Below the pieces are notes generated by a model, which was not told the origin of the DNA, made no database searches, and was given only the letters and a program-made list of their open reading frames with translations. Position numbers and translations under genes: made by a program. DNA of 64,000 nucleotides from Stratiolaelaps scimitus (Eukaryota; Arthropoda; Arachnida; Mesostigmata; Laelapidae), in the NCBI GenBank assembly GCA_019614645.1, contig JABWDB010000009.1, forward strand, positions 3,701,501-3,765,500, written 5' to 3'. Of this stretch, positions 12,904-26,510 are shown piece by piece (position 1 is the first letter of the stretch; each line of letters starts with the position of its first letter).

Positions 12904-15037
12904 GGCCCCATGACTCCTGTGACCAGACGCACGAAGTGTTCGGTGTTTCTTCGTCGTCGAAATTCACTTGGGGAAGGATTATATAGATTAGATGGAACTA
13001 GTGGCGGACATTTTGGTGATGATTCGAATTTCAAATCTAGTTCTTTAGTTCACAGAACTATCTCTCGGTTCCATGAGATTGAGATTCGCGACTTGTGTTC
13101 ATTAGTCGTTTATCGAAGCTGAGTTTCGGATACGTGACACGCCAAGCCCTGTGTCTATTTTGGTTCACATTTCGGAACTTGAGTGAGAGCGAGAATTACG
13201 TTATTAATTCGACAAATGATATTTGCCAATATTATACTACCGAGAAACTAAGGCAGCCTCTTCGTATAATCTATTATATTATATATTTACAGCGCAGCTG
13301 CATTCGGACTTTTAGTTCACTATGTTTGAATGTATTTTATGGAACCGTAAACGAACAGATGAGTCGTACGTCACACAAAATCACATTTAAACTATACATT
13401 AGAGAAATCAGCTATGAAACCTCAACTAACATTCCTGTTTACGGTGCCATTGGTCAAGCGCTTAATTGTTTTTATTCTTTAGATTATTTTATTACTAGTA
13501 CTAGTATTATTATTAAATTATAGAGAATTTCTTTCCTATTTTCCCCATCAAATATATATATATATATACGAAGATGTACGTTGGAGATTGAGGGTACGAG
13601 CAAAGAATTGTAGTTTTACTGCGCATTTTCTTTGTCCCAGATTACTAATTTAGCTTCGTTTTACGCAGCGTAATAGTTGAGTGTGATATGAGAGATACAC
13701 TCTAATGACACACCCTCACAATATCTAGTATTCCTCTCTGCACAAGGTGCGGCGGACGCGCGCACCTCGGTGAATCCACTTCTGAGACCATTTATTCTTC
13801 TCTGCGTCTTTTGTTGTTCCTCTGTCCGATCTCTTCCTGACCACATTACAGTCGCGACGACAGCGTGCCGCATCCAGAGTTGCCGGCAGGTCCAGTCTGA
13901 CGGCGCCGTTCCGGACGCTCCGAGAGGGCGTGGCCCTCCGGGCGAGTCGAGCCAAGAAGAATGCTAACTTCCCACCATCGCCAGTGCAAGAACTGACGGG
14001 AATTCCACAAGCGAAGACCGAAGGCCCATCCATCGACTTCGAGGCCTGTGTCAGACACAGTCGCGCCATACGACGAGAGCAAGGAAATAGAGAGAGACAG
14101 AGAGAGAGAGACGGGCAGATATAGAAATCGAGCCGAGGAGGGGGGGGCTAACGTTTGCTACGCTATACATCGCTTTGGCTGCATTAGACGAGTAGAGAGG
14201 CGCCTTCGCTGGTGCGCGCTGCAACGAAGCCGTGCGTCGGCGAGTGAGGCCGACCCGCAACTGTCCTGCCGTAGTAGGACAGCATGTTTAGAGAATAAAA
14301 CGGGAAGAAGAACGGCAGAGCGGAAAGGCGACCCCGAGGAGACGCCACGTATTCTCCTAAAGGAAGCTAACTTGAGAGAGAAAGGAACGGCATAGAGAGG
14401 GAGAGAGAGAGAGAGAAAAAGCGAACATCTCTGTCGCGCGAGCACGAACACTCACCGAAACATCTCTAACCTGCTTCTTACGCGCGTTCCCTTCTGCATA
14501 GAATAGACGATCGAGCAGCTAGAAGTCGACTGCCGTAGATGAAACAGCTCTCTGAGAAGGGCGGGCTGAGTTAACTGCTGAGCGCGCAAAGCCGACTTGA
14601 CGCCAGGCCATCGCTGTGTGCTTGAGAACTTGTTCTTCTCGTCGACGTTGGTGAGCGACTCGAGTGGACCGTTCTTCTTGTTGAGGATTTTCGCAGGTGC
14701 CACTATCGGCTATCGGGGTCAACCCCGTACATTCGTGACGTCGTCACCGAGAGAGCTCGGCCGAGTTTGCGGACCGACAGAGTTAGCAACGATAGTATCC
14801 GACCGTGGAAGTATTCCGAGCGAGCGAGAGGCAAACGGACGAGAAAGCGCCAGCGTGGCAAATCTAGTATACGAGTAGAAGCGCAAATTGGAGGCAGTTC
14901 GTAGAGGGTTGACACAATTTGAAAGTCACTTGTAGCAAATAGAGGCTGACACCTACAGCGGTGAGATTACAGCGGTTAATCACACGGCGTTGTAATCTTT
15001 ACTAGAATAAAAGCCAACGCTTTGCGCTACGTACGAC

Positions 15038-15137
15038 ACAGAGAGATAGAGAGAGAGAGAGACAGAGAGAAAGAGAAAGGTCGAGATATATCTATATACG
15101 TATATATATCTACAGAGAGAGAGAGGGAGAGAGAGAA
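15038..15137. promoter_or_regulatory. GA-rich tracts upstream of CAPS start, possible promoter-proximal element
   Basis: Two GAGA-rich runs (15038-15080 and 15113-15137) flank a short AT-alternating segment, 500-600 bases before the CAPS start codon. GAGA-type repeats near promoters are bound by GAGA-factor-like proteins in insects. That role here is inference from position alone; the tract may simply be a microsatellite. No TATA box or initiator can be assigned with confidence. Confidence 0.2.
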
Positions 15138-15368
15138 AAAACGTGCGTTTTGTTCTGCTTCGCAGCCGAAACAAAAAGGCTAGAAAAGGCGGCCGTCAAA
15201 AGACGACCGGCTTGAAAGGGAGGCCAAGGTGGAACGCCAAGCCATACCTATCCTGTCCCATCCAATGGGTAGTTAGCAGTAGATTGATGAGCAGGCAGCG
15301 TGCTATTTCAGTGCGTTCGTGTGTACGCGCCGCAACTATTGACGCTTCGTTCTTACGATCGCTGCATT

Positions 15369-15640
15369 AAACTCATGCTACTACAACTACAACAACTACT
15401 GTAACTGCTACCAGGTGCAGTTTTGGTAGCATTCGCCATTCAGTGATACAGGTGGTCGTGCCAGTGTCATCCGCCATCAAGCATCGGCCGCCAAGCAAAA
15501 GTATTCGATATCAGCCATCAGTCATCGGCATCATTCGTCCAATTCGTTGCTGGTCTTCGCGAGAGTAGCGGCCCGCGGAGGTTTCCAACGTTGCTACCGA
15601 AGCTAGGCTAGGCAACGTCGGCGCCACCGTTGTTGCTGTC
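15369..15640 (+). other. Probable 5' leader of CAPS
   Basis: The 270 bases before the CAPS start codon are rich in CAT/GCC-type short repeats (several GCCATC- and ATCGGC-like motifs between 15430 and 15535). The last in-frame stop before the start is TAG at 15566-15568, and no in-frame ATG lies between it and 15641. That makes the first exon's ATG the natural initiator. The transcription start and any upstream untranslated exon cannot be placed from sequence. Confidence 0.4.
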
Positions 15641-15715
15641 ATGTTGGAACCCTCATCGTCGGAGGATGAGGGCGGGGATGCGGGAACCGTCGAAGATGTC
15701 TCCGAGCCGCCCACG
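15641..15715 (+). CDS. Cadps: CAPS exon 1 (initiator exon)
   Basis: Twenty-five codons from ATG to a canonical donor (ACG|GTAAGT). The peptide opens MLEPSSSEDEGGDAG, matching the conserved CAPS start (Met-hydrophobic-acidic-Pro-Ser-Ser-Ser followed by acidic residues). An in-frame stop at 15566-15568 and the family match fix the start. The acidic Ser-rich cluster is a plausible casein-kinase-type phosphorylation site by analogy with vertebrate CAPS; that is inference. It ends in phase 0, and a 9.6-kb intron follows. Confidence 0.9.
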
Positions 15716-16518
15716 GTAAGTTATAGACACAACAGGACATACACAGAGATGATCAGATGCATGGCATGCTGTGTCACACGCAAGCAGAACTCTGATATGA
15801 TAGATGGCGTATAGGCATGTAATGCAATAGTATAAAGTAATTCCACCACTTCGCATGAACGGAGCTTGGGTTACACACACACACACATATACATTACACG
15901 GATTCAGCGTCTCTAACAGGATATATATATATATATATATACAGAGGTATTCATTACCTGAGATAAGTGAAGTCGTGCGAAAGGACATGCTTACAGTGGA
16001 GTGGTCGATGTTAGTTCATTGGGTGGTCGTTGATAGCGGCGTATGAGAGGATACAAGAATCAATCAGGGCCAGTGCTTAGCGTCACATGAAGCATGGGGA
16101 TCGTTTGTGTTGAATTCTACTGGCAGAGACGTAATTAAATTTTATTGTATCTTAATCATCCGTCTTAATTTAGCAGCTTCTAAAAGCTGATGGCAGGTAT
16201 CTAGTTGTTGCTAATTGAACGATATGATTCATCTGGAAACTTCTCTTTCTCCCTCTGCCAGTGATCGTTGTACTCGATTGAGCACCGACACATATCTGTA
16301 CAACTGAATCTATTATTTAATAGGAATAATATTAGTACAGAAGCTTCTCGTCAGATCAGACGAGGTCATATTTGAGTCATTCAAATGAAATTTGACTTAT
16401 CGTAACATCCCGCCGATCTGAGTGTGCTGCCTGGCTGGAGAGGAGAATATTTGTTTCGAGAACAACTATTTAGACCAAGCTCCACCCCTCCGACAACAGT
16501 TTCGACGAGAAATCATCC

Positions 16519-16519
<1 letters not shown>

Positions 16520-16561
<42 letters not shown>
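16520..16561. repeat. (TA)n microsatellite
   Basis: About 21 alternating TA units with one G interruption near the 3' end, inside CAPS intron 1. Confidence 0.95.
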
Positions 16562-19500
16562 GGTTGTTATCTATTATACGATTGAAATGTCGATGTCATC
16601 GTCCTCACTGCTGGCTATCATAGGGTGGGTGAGCAACGAATAGCTCCTCAGAGGTTTCCCATTTCCATAGAACGGATTTATTAGAATCTATACCTAAACA
16701 CAAACGATGCTCCGAACATATCGTGTGATCCGTGTACCGCGCTACTCTCCACACGAAGCCAGTGATTGTGAAATCTCCGAGTATGTCCGTTCCTTTCGGC
16801 GGACGTCGAAGTCCTGCTCGGTGCGCAGATAGAGCGCTGTGTACAGCTCTGTCTCTCCCTATACCACAGGAACGCAAATAGTCTATTTGGAATCACACTC
16901 ATTCTATTTAGTGCCAGCAGCCATCGCCATTCACGCGGCCTACCTAATCTGTATCCTGCCCTCATCAAAGACCTTGCTGCTGCTGCTGCTGTTGCAGTGC
17001 TGCGAGTCGTGACCTTTGTTTTTCAATCCCGTGCTTTGACAGAATGAATACTCGAGATGACCAACAACGATGTAGTTACTGCCTGCTCGCCGTCGGTTTA
17101 GTCTCCAATCCGCTTCGTGGGCTGGAGAAAGACTACGGGTCTCACGCTTGGCTGATCGACTCCTAACATGCGCGTACGATAGAGCCGCTTTACGGGCCTA
17201 GATCTTGTCCTGCCGCTGCTGCCGTTCCGTTTCTGCGACTGCCTCCGTCACCGCTGCTTTTCCTTTTGGCCATGGACGTGTTGTTACTTGGGCCGTGCTT
17301 CGGACAACTTTCGTACCTCCGCCATTACTGTTGCTAGTACTATTACTGCAACAACCATCGTCGCGATCATTACCGTATACCAACACCACGCTCGGAGGGA
17401 TAATCAGGCGGGGCTGCACCGCTTGACGTAATATACCCATCGTACTATGCAAGCAGACTATACAGGGAGGAAGTCTTAGAAACGAGAAAAATGGAGCGCG
17501 GTGGGGGGTGGGGGGCGCGGGGGTTACCACCGACCGCGTAGGTGTGTGCGCATTTACACGGTTTGTGCCGGAGAGCTGACGGAGGCCCCAACCTTCATTT
17601 CTTCTGTAGAAGACTACCAGACGGCGACTAGCAGCGCCCACAGCCACCACGAGCAGTGCTGTTAATGCAAAAGAAGAGAACAGAGGCGATGAGATCGCGT
17701 GATCCTGACGCATCCATAATAACTCGGCTGTCGCATTCCTTCTCTGGCTCTGTTCAGGCGTCTCCCATTGAGGTGTCCGGCTCCGCCTCCTCGCCTTACA
17801 CCTAAGCCGTCCCGTATACCCAAACCATCCCGGCCTTATACGCCACCCCACGCCGTGGAGACCGACTGCTCATCCGTGTTTTGCCCCCTGTGCCACCCGT
17901 TCCTTGTCTCCTCCGCATAGCGGAACCATGCGGAGAAACAGGCCAGCCGTCGACAGGAGGCCCGCCAACATGGGAAGCCGCGTGTCTGGCTGCCCGCGTT
18001 TCTCGACGCCTTCCTAACTTCAGACATGGAGGGGACCCTTGCATGGCCACGATGACTGCTCATCGCTGCCAGCGTCACCGTCACAGTGCACGTCGTTGAC
18101 GCGATGGCATGCGATACCAGTGTCGGCTTCTTGACATCAGAGCGACATGTTGGAACGAACAAGCGAGAGGGCGAGAGAGAGAGGAAGAGGGAAGCATAAA
18201 TAGATAGGGCGAGAGCCGCGTGACTTTCCTCGCCAGGACGAGATCACTTCAACAAGAACTCGAACATAATTCGAGCTTCCACCAGCAGTGGCCAGGCAGC
18301 GGCCGCATGTGCAAACTACAATTTCGTGGCTTGTGCCCATGCGCACGACATATTCCATACTGGTATACTGGTTTGGTAAACGGTGAACGTTGGGGGAAGT
18401 GGAAGCGTCGCCATGGATAACGAACGTAGCATCGCTATACACAAACGGGACAATAGGCCATCGTCTTGCGTTGAGATTCAATGGTAGGCACATTATCGAG
18501 TAGCAACGCCAGTGGATAGCGACAACAAATTTGAGTAAAGAAACGCACCCCGACAGTAACAGGGCAACGCTATGAAGAGGTGTACGACGAAATTGCCAGG
18601 TGCACGTATCGGTAGAAAATTGAAGAGGTAATGGAGAGCCTGTATTGTTTCTATCTGGGCCTTCGCCTTTCATCCGTGTCGTATCTACCGAAGGAATTGC
18701 CACTACTTCATTCATATAGGGGGCACAAAAGGGCGAGGTGAGTGACGCCTATGTATAATAAGGCCTATAGTACAATGACGCCTTGATAAGTCAATTGTAT
18801 CATATCTAGTCTAGACGCACACAAACGTGTGACTCAACCGCATATTTGAAATGTGCTACATTACCTTAACATGTATCTCTGATTGGACCTCCCATGGACA
18901 CTTCGGCGATTTTACGAGATTAAGCACCTGTTTGAGTTCACAGTGTACGACGTCTTGAAATTTTCTTGAAGGCACGGCACACGTAGACACGTGTTGTTGA
19001 TATTCCTATTTATCCACGTGTTTTTTTGCCTTGATCCTGCCTCAGTTGGATATGTCGGTGCCAAGCCAGGGAATGGGAAAAGTCATGAAATATCTTGAGC
19101 ATTCTTGACGCTCTCATATTGGAGCTCTGGCTGGGCAAAAGCTGGAGACAACAGCGTTTGCACTGGACTTGGACGTCCTGCGCTGGCAAGAGTCCGTTAG
19201 CCCCTGTGGAGCACGGCGGGGGCCCTCCGGGAGCCTCGGAAGGTCTCAGTCGGAGTTTCGGACATTAAGAGCAGAGGGCACCGGCCCGGCGGCATATGAG
19301 TATGCTCGTGCTAGGGCCGGAACGTAAGGACCGACTTCACTGGGCGAGAAGTATTATTAAAATCGTTATTTTTCTAGCTGCTTCCTCAATATTCTCAGCT
19401 GGCTGGCTGCCTTGATAAAAATGCGGCGCTCGAGTGCGCAAGTTAATACCAAGCTTGTATTAACAGGGTCTCTCTCTCTCTCTCCCTCTCTCAATCTAAC

Positions 19501-22319
19501 CAGGACGTGCCATTTCTTTCAACCATTCCGAGCTGGTCCTGATTTTTCATGTTATTTACCATTGGATATTTGCCGAATAGTTGCCTAATAATCAGTGGCG
19601 GAAATTTGTATTGTGTCTGTTAATGAACGCAGCGTTTATATTGGCACAACAGTGCCCCAGTTCGGCGGATTTCATCACATTTGACTTCAATGCGAAAACG
19701 TCGCACTGACTTCAACGAAAATAGCTGTATTTTCTTGCCTGGCAATGTTCAACACTTCATGTCTATAGAGTGTTAGTCTAAGTCATGACTGGATCGTCAG
19801 TCATTCCAGGTTATTCACAGCATTACATGAATACCCATTTGACTGGCAATTCGGGGTGGATAGATCGCATGGGGTCCCAGCTTCAATCTCTACCCTGGAC
19901 TCGGTGACCTTTTTCTTGAAATGATTTCTGAATATCAGTCCACCGTGGAGCTATGTTTGACCAGCGTGAACACCTTGACACTTCATACCAGTGAAACCGA
20001 ATTCGAGGCTGATAGCCACCAGGAAATATTGACCATTGCCGAGGTATTTATGAAGAGAGGTTTCCGCCTCTACTGAAAAGAAAACACATACCCAACTTAG
20101 TCATAATAGTTCACAGGGACTCGGGATCATTCCAGGCGAGGTCAGAGAGTGCCAATGATGATGGCTGGGATTGGCCGGATCGTTGGTGTTTCCTACGCCT
20201 GCATAAATTTCACTTTATATTATTCCAGTCGTGTGGGTGGCACGTACTACTTAACCTGTGCCTAGACGTATTCCTTACACCACCCTCCTCCTCCTCCTCC
20301 TCCGGGACACGGTTGTATATGGTTTACCGTATCGTCGAGTAATAAATATCCAAGCAGCGTCAAAACGGACCAACGGAAGAATGAATTTAAGACGCCATGA
20401 ATGAATTATTTGTATCGTTGTCAGATAGTCTCGAGAGGCCGCCTCTCATTCCTCTTGATCTCGTGCTTTTCTCTCTCGCTCGTTCTCGTTTCAATAAAGT
20501 GTCGTCGGATTTTTTTCGCCCCCCCCCCGCCGTCGCCGCCGCCGCTAGTTGTGCCACATGCTGAGGCCCTCAAGCTGGCGCTCTAGTCAGCGTTCGAGAC
20601 AGAGGGACATTCTGTCCTCGCGTCACGACCCTTGGCAATAATCTGTGTAGCTCAGGAAGTTTTTCTTGGGACTCTGTCGTGGGCTGAATAATCTCAAGTG
20701 TGCCCTCCCGAGGTATCCCAGCGCCTCGGCTTCGTCGGGGTCGTGGATCGCGGCCCGTTCTTTCTCTTCTGTCCAGCTTGCAATGCCTTGTCGAGGACTC
20801 TCGTACCCCCGCAATGCTTCGAGGTATCAGGGCCGTAAAGATAGCGAGAGATCATCCCGCATGTAGTGGGATCTACTCCGTTGCGCGCGAGGTCTGCTTG
20901 TCGTCGGTCAAAACAAACGCTGAGAGAGAGAGAGAGACCGCGCGAACGGTGTACTCAAGCTGCAGCGAAAAATAATCCGATACGAATTAACAAGCTGGCC
21001 AGTTTCGCTGGCTGCTTGCTCCTGCCGCAGCACAGCACGGCAATAATTTTAACATTCGATTCTAAGCGAAGCGAGAAAGGCAAATGCACCGTGTATGGAA
21101 ACGTCAGGTTGGGATAAAACGTTCATAACAGCCATTTGTGAAATGACCGTTTTCATGTGTTGGCTGTTTTAAAACGTTGGCGTACCGAGTCCCATGATAA
21201 CGGGCAAAGCAGATCGTAACGAGCTAAAGATATTATGTGTCATTTGCAATGGTAATTCATACTGTACATAAGGAAGCTTTGCTCTCCATTTCGTTGTATA
21301 CAGTGTGCTCTCAATTTAACTAGCTATGCATCTCGTAATGGTGTTTCGTATTAGCATGGGTTTGAAATGTTACAACAAACATGATGTATGAATATAGAAT
21401 AATAGTAGTGATGTCGGCGTACGCTTTTAGGTTAGATAATAGTGATTATAATAATAATAATAATAATAATGGTTACAATACACGTTTCCGAGTAATTGTT
21501 CCTCATTCGAAACCTTTGCCATTTAACGGCCGCAAATTCTCATGGGACTACACCCACGTTTAACTAAGCACATTTATATTCGGCCGAAGAATATCCTTTC
21601 ATGACGCAAATATATTCATCCGCAGATGCCTTCACTATAGTCATGTTCCAATACAAAACTGTTGATTGCCTCTCTATACCCATTTCTTTAATAAGCAGAT
21701 GCTTCTAAATCCTGCAGGATCAGTGGGTGACCGCGTAGGCACTTCATCCTTCATCATCAACAGTATTCGTGCGGACTTGTGCTTTACGGAGGCGGGCACG
21801 ATAACGGGCTTTCGTCGTTATGGTGGGGAAGGTTGTTGCGGGTACAACGTCAATCCTGGTCGCTGTGCGTTGGATAGTGGCGGCGGGGATCTTGCTTTAT
21901 CTGCTTACGACGCCTTGCTAATTAATAGCTAGTGAGATTAAAGCGTCAGTATAAATTAAATAACGAAATGCCCGATGATGTTATCGTAATGAACAGAGCG
22001 ACATCTCTACAATATTACGCTCTTGATATTCTGGCAGTAACTCAACTATCGTTGGTCAAGGTTACCAGACATCTGATATTCTATAAGTATGGCCTTGATT
22101 GTTTTGTATTTAAAATTAGGGACTGAATTATCGACACTATGATTGCTGGTAAACGGAGCTGAGCGTGTTGTGTTCATCAAACAAGCAGTGATTTATTGAG
22201 CTGTCAGGGTATCCAGATGATTAGTTTGTTGCGAAGGCTGACGCACACAACGATCGAGCTGTAAATTTCGGCTGTAAATTCTCAGCCCCATCTGTACGTT
22301 GCGATAGCAGACTAATGAC

Positions 22320-22341
22320 ATATATATATATATATATATAT
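22320..22341. repeat. (TA)n microsatellite
   Basis: Eleven uninterrupted AT units in CAPS intron 1. Confidence 0.95.
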
Positions 22342-23583
22342 GGGTGTATCTGCGCAAATACTGGCTTACAGTACTAGGGTAAAAAGTAAGCTTACAAGCT
22401 TTTTCCCAACTGTGAATCTATTTTCGAATGTGTAATAATTAATGAATACTTTTTCAATAAATGTCAATTTACATGTTAGCCTCCTGTAAGCCTCCCTCGT
22501 AGATTTGAATGAGTTACTGATGAGAATTTGAGCTCCCGTCGTTCTCTACACTACATACTTATAAGTGATCGTCCAAGAGGTATAAGCTCGGCCACAGGAG
22601 ATGCTCACCCGTGTGGACTACAACGCTCTCTCCGCTTGGTCTGGCACTGCCCCTGACACGACCCAAAATTAATTTAGTCAAGACAACTCGAGTTGGGTAG
22701 ACCTGCTGCTTACGAGAAGATTAGAAGGACACTAATCTCTCCTGCTCTTGCAGAACGCACTCTCAGTTTTCAATGATACACGAAAGCTCTGCTCCGGCCA
22801 AAGGATTCGACTAAATCTCCAGTTCTGCACTCTCGGTGAATGTAGTTCCCTCTGCACTCTTCAGTAAGAAAGGCCTCCCTTGAGACTGAGCGTCTCGAGG
22901 ACGCCAAGAAGCGTCTTCACTTCAAAGCACATGTCGGGCTGGATATTGCACGAGATGCACTGCTTGCCGTGAGAGATATCTTGCTATTTTCTACACGACT
23001 GTACCCGATATGTGCAAGTGCTCTCTTGCAGAGGTGAGCCTGTCTACTGCAGTGGCCGAAGCCATGGTGGACTCAAGCTAACGTCCCAAATGAGTGGTCT
23101 GTGCTGAAAGTTTGTTTGACGCGGTGGCAGGTACGCTTACGGCTCGGTACAGTCCAGTCGTCTCCTAATGGCATTATCTGCAAGATATTCTCATGCAAAG
23201 GTGCTACAGGTGTATGTAGAACTATAAGCTGAACTAATCAGCACCTGGAGAGAGTTTTATGATACGTTGAGGTTCCTCTGTTTTTCGCATAGGCAGCAAT
23301 CTCTGGCTTAGTTACCTACTATTAGTCATAGATTAGTGACGCGTTCGGCTTTCTTTGCATATGATCAGATGAATACAGTTTTAGAAGTTGACATGACAAT
23401 ATCCCTGAAAAGGTTCGCATATTTATGATAAATTATGAATTTCGAACGGAATAGAGAAACAAAATAGTAACCAACAAACCGTGTTTTTAGCTAAACACTC
23501 CAGCTCTGTCACGGCGGAAATACACCGGACGCAAACGTTTAGCATACATATCTCGCTCGTGTCTCGCTCTCTCGATACACGTC

Positions 23584-23627
<44 letters not shown>
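23584..23627. repeat. (TA)n microsatellite
   Basis: Forty-four bases of TA with one phase slip (TT) at 23590-23591, in CAPS intron 1. An open frame of 159 codons crosses it, which is why that frame is not listed as a gene. Confidence 0.95.
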
Positions 23628-23628
<1 letters not shown>

Positions 23629-25271
23629 TACAGATGTATCGCACGCCGGCACGCGAGTCGTGTATTAAAGTGGTAGGTGCTGTACGCAAATTAGCGAATG
23701 ACCATGAGATCACGGCTTTCGTCGGACTCGGTTCCTATTTATTATGCGGGCCGAGTGGTCATCGCCAACGGATGGGCTGTACGCACCACTATGTGTCAAG
23801 AGCGCTGCAGCGCGTGGGGTTCGACAATGACCTCTCTCCTCGCTCCGCCTATGAAAGGCCAATGGACGGGGGTGGCCATATATCGGTTTCGTTTACATCC
23901 AGCGAATCAGCTCTTCTCAGTAGCAGTTCACCAGCGAACGATTGTCGGACATGGTCCTAGTTAACACGAGGCGGTTTGATGGTCGATGCTCGTTTTATCC
24001 ACATCTAGAAGACGACGTCGACGAACTTGGCCTATCCGCGGGTTTATTCCCACCTCACCGCGAGAGCCACCAGCATCCTTCTCGAGCTCATGTCACGCTG
24101 CCCTTTGGCGCACCTGTCTCGATATTAAGCGAGATCAACAGGTGACACTACACAGGTGTCATTCAAAATATGCTGAAGCGTGCCAAAGAACACTGCGCTC
24201 AATGAATTGGCTCGCATTCGGCAAGGTATGGGCATGAGAAAATACACCAGTGCCGCATTACTAGTTACGTAGATTATGATTGCTCGTGTCTAGCTGACTT
24301 TCAGCTGTTGTCCTACGTGACAGAGCTCGGAACCACATTTGGGTATTTCTTCAAAAACCTATCGGGTCTACCTTCACATATTTCTTTAATTCTCTGCCAA
24401 GAATCCACAGATAAGAAAATAATAAAAAAAATAATATAATAATAATAATAGTGATAAAGAAATCTATAGATTCCACACATCTGGCAGGATTTAATCCCAA
24501 ACATATGGTATTGTTTGGAGCTGTAGTGTATCTATGAGAGTGCCAAATAACAATTTGAAGGGCATGCATGCATGAATTTAAATATTGATGTCGTGTTAGA
24601 TTCGTGTTCTACCTACACTTTAGGCATTTTCCAACTAATAAAGAAACGTATTCATTCGATAGCACTGCCATCCACGCTATTTAACAAATGAAGAAACATA
24701 TACCTGAATAAAAGAGTCAGATAGAATCCGCAAACACTCATTTGAGTGTTTGTCGCCTCTGTCTGTCTCTATTGTGTGTCACAAAATTCGTCTTTGCTAT
24801 CTATGCGCAATAATCACACGCGTAAGACGGTGGTCTCCATAGGGTTTTTGGACACACTCGAGCATTTAGTAAACGCTACGACTCTTATTTCATTGCTTTA
24901 TTCATTGGCCTGCATACCAGGAGCCTGAATCCTAAATCGATATATATATATATATATACTAAAATTCAGCCTATTCGAGCAGTCTACGCATGATTACGAG
25001 TATCCCCACATCCGCTATTTACACATATTTAATTGTATTCTATTTAATTCATAGTTTATTCGCGGAACTGAGTTAGTTCTCAAGTTCTCCTAAAGAAGTT
25101 CATGTTGCAAAAGGTGTGTTTAGCAATAACGTAAATGTATCCCGACACGACAGGGATAATTAATCAGTCATCGCATGAGCACTTTTGGAGATCGCTCCTC
25201 TCGAATGTGATCATCATCATCTTCATCTAACGAGTCCACACGTCTTCTTTTCCTTTATTGATTTACGACAG

Positions 25272-25466
25272 GTCCGGGTGTCATCTTCGGTGACTACGCT
25301 TGAGTTCCCTTCATCGGGTATCACCACGCGCTCGATCTCCCCGGCAGCCACCGATTCCGTCTCATCGGTGTCGTTGACGGCCAGCGGATTGCCCGCTGTG
25401 CCCCAGCAGAGATCGAACAGCCTGCGGCCCACAAGCCCCGCACCCATTTCGCTACTCCAGGAACAG
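25272..25466 (+). CDS. Cadps: CAPS exon 2 (Ser/Thr/Pro-rich N-terminal segment)
   Basis: Sixty-five codons (residues 26-90). The acceptor has a clear pyrimidine tract before TTTACGACAG. The peptide is rich in Ser, Thr and Pro and ends in a PISLLQEQ-like motif. The low-complexity N-terminus varies between CAPS orthologues, so the assignment rests on phase (0 in, 0 out), the open frame bounded by splice signals, and collinearity. The donor CAG|GTCGGT is weak, with C at intron position +3. A slightly different 3' boundary cannot be excluded, because the frame stays open to a stop about 80 bases further on. Confidence 0.75.
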
Positions 25467-25599
25467 GTCGGTCGGAACATCAACAACCTATACGATGCTT
25501 CTGACATAAAGAGTTTGACGGTTCAGCGACAACTTCATGCCGAATAGCAGCTGTTCTCAGTGATTAATATCGCTCACTTCCTTACGGCAATGGTCTTCT

Positions 25600-25636
<37 letters not shown>

Positions 25637-26384
25637 TTATTTGCTAATATTGCCGGGGCGTTTCGGTGAGACATTTTGTGACGAGGGTCGTTGACGACAG
25701 TTTGACATTTATAAGGGGCAGAGATTTCTAATTAAACGGCTCGTGTGAGCTTTTGTGTTTAGCTGTTCAACGATTACACCTGTCAAATCTGTGCGACATG
25801 ACGATTTTGTTCTGTTTGAATGCATGTACACTATGAGGTAACTTTTGGAAGCAGGTTTCTCATCATGTTGTTGCTTGCTTTTTTCAATTTATTATTAAAA
25901 TTATTATTATAATAAAATGTACGCATACCTTGTAATAAGCCTGACAGATGGAGACACATTAATTAATGTTTTGCCGAAAACGAATACCATCGATCGTGTA
26001 AGTCATTCAGTTATTGTTAATACGCATACCTGTCTTGATGAAATTATCGTAAAGTACTGGACATAATCGGATTCTGTACCTTCACCCAAACGAAAAATAT
26101 GTGTGTGTGTGTGTACCTCTGGAACTAACAACAGTGGATCTACAGATTGTTGCCATCTGCATGCATCGAGAATTTTAATAAAAAAAATCAGAAATCTTCT
26201 CAAAATGAGCGTCAGTCGAATTTGCTTTGTGTTCCGTTGTCAGAATGACGTCACACCTATGCTCGATCGCTGGTTCGTTGGTGTGCGTCCTCGATTATGG
26301 AAGCTCGCCAAAATGAGTAGTTCGAATGAATAGTCTTCACACGGTTGGCGTTCTCTTACAGCTCGTTTGCTGTTTGTGTTGCAG
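25467..26384 (+). other. CAPS intron 2 (918 bp)
   Basis: AT-rich intron containing (TA)n at 25603-25633, a short (TG)n at about 26099-26115, and TAA/ATT-rich sequence near 25895. Nothing coding is recognised. Confidence 0.75.
25603..25633. repeat. (TA)n microsatellite
   Basis: Fifteen AT units within 140 bases after the exon 2 donor, running into ATTT repeats. Confidence 0.95.
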
Positions 26385-26510
26385 GCCAAAGCCCAGCAAA
26401 ACCAATCGTCGCAAGGCCATCAACAAAGTCAGGCCGCCTTTCAAGCTGGTACTCAACCACCGTCCAGCGAGGAGACGGGAGCGGACCTCTCGCCGCAGAA
26501 CGAGGAGGAG
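26385..26510 (+). CDS. Cadps: CAPS exon 3 (Gln-rich to acidic linker)
   Basis: Forty-two codons (residues 91-132), Gln-rich at first and ending ...SPQNEEE. This joins exon 4 to give the [13 protein letters not shown] sequence that matches the highly conserved EEEERKKRLQLYV block of CAPS proteins. The acceptor is TGTTTGTGTTGCAG. The donor GAG|GTCAAT is weak (C at +3), but the fit to the family at the junction leaves little room for another choice. Phase is 0 at both ends. Confidence 0.85.

Larger units (their letters stand above)
5312..15368. other. Upstream region without recognised gene, GC-rich blocks
   Basis: No gene is supported. GC-rich blocks at about 6.3-8.2, 9.5-12.7 and 13.7-15.6 kb give long open frames on both strands, such as 6498-7442 on the minus strand. 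That frame is dominated by Arg, Pro, Thr and Glu runs arising from CT and CAC repeats, and I recognise no domain in it. AT-rich sequence lies between the blocks. Simple repeats are at 5741-5766, 6968-6989 (CT), 9291-9331, 11205-11261 (GA), 12878-12903 and 13552-13568. Untranslated CAPS exons and its promoter could lie in the last few kb. Confidence 0.55.
15716..25271 (+). other. CAPS intron 1 (9556 bp)
   Basis: A long first intron with no supported gene. It holds (TA)n tracts at 15921-15941, 16520-16561, 22320-22341, 23584-23627 and 24940-24958, (CT)n at about 19469-19490, (CTC)n at 20284-20303, (AAT)n near 21451-21471, and an 8-bp inverted repeat at 19442-19464. GC-rich sequence at about 17.1-18.4 kb yields chance frames on both strands, including 17198-17851 on the minus strand. 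First introns often hold enhancers, but no specific site can be named. Confidence 0.75.

Noticed and set aside
17198..17851. 217-codon open frame on the minus strand in intron 1
   Set aside because: GC-rich low-complexity translation (Arg, Pro, Ser runs) with no family resemblance; overlapping frames are equally open.
23481..23960. 159-codon frame in intron 1
   Set aside because: Its first part is a (TA)n translation (alternating Tyr-Ile) and the rest has no recognisable domain.
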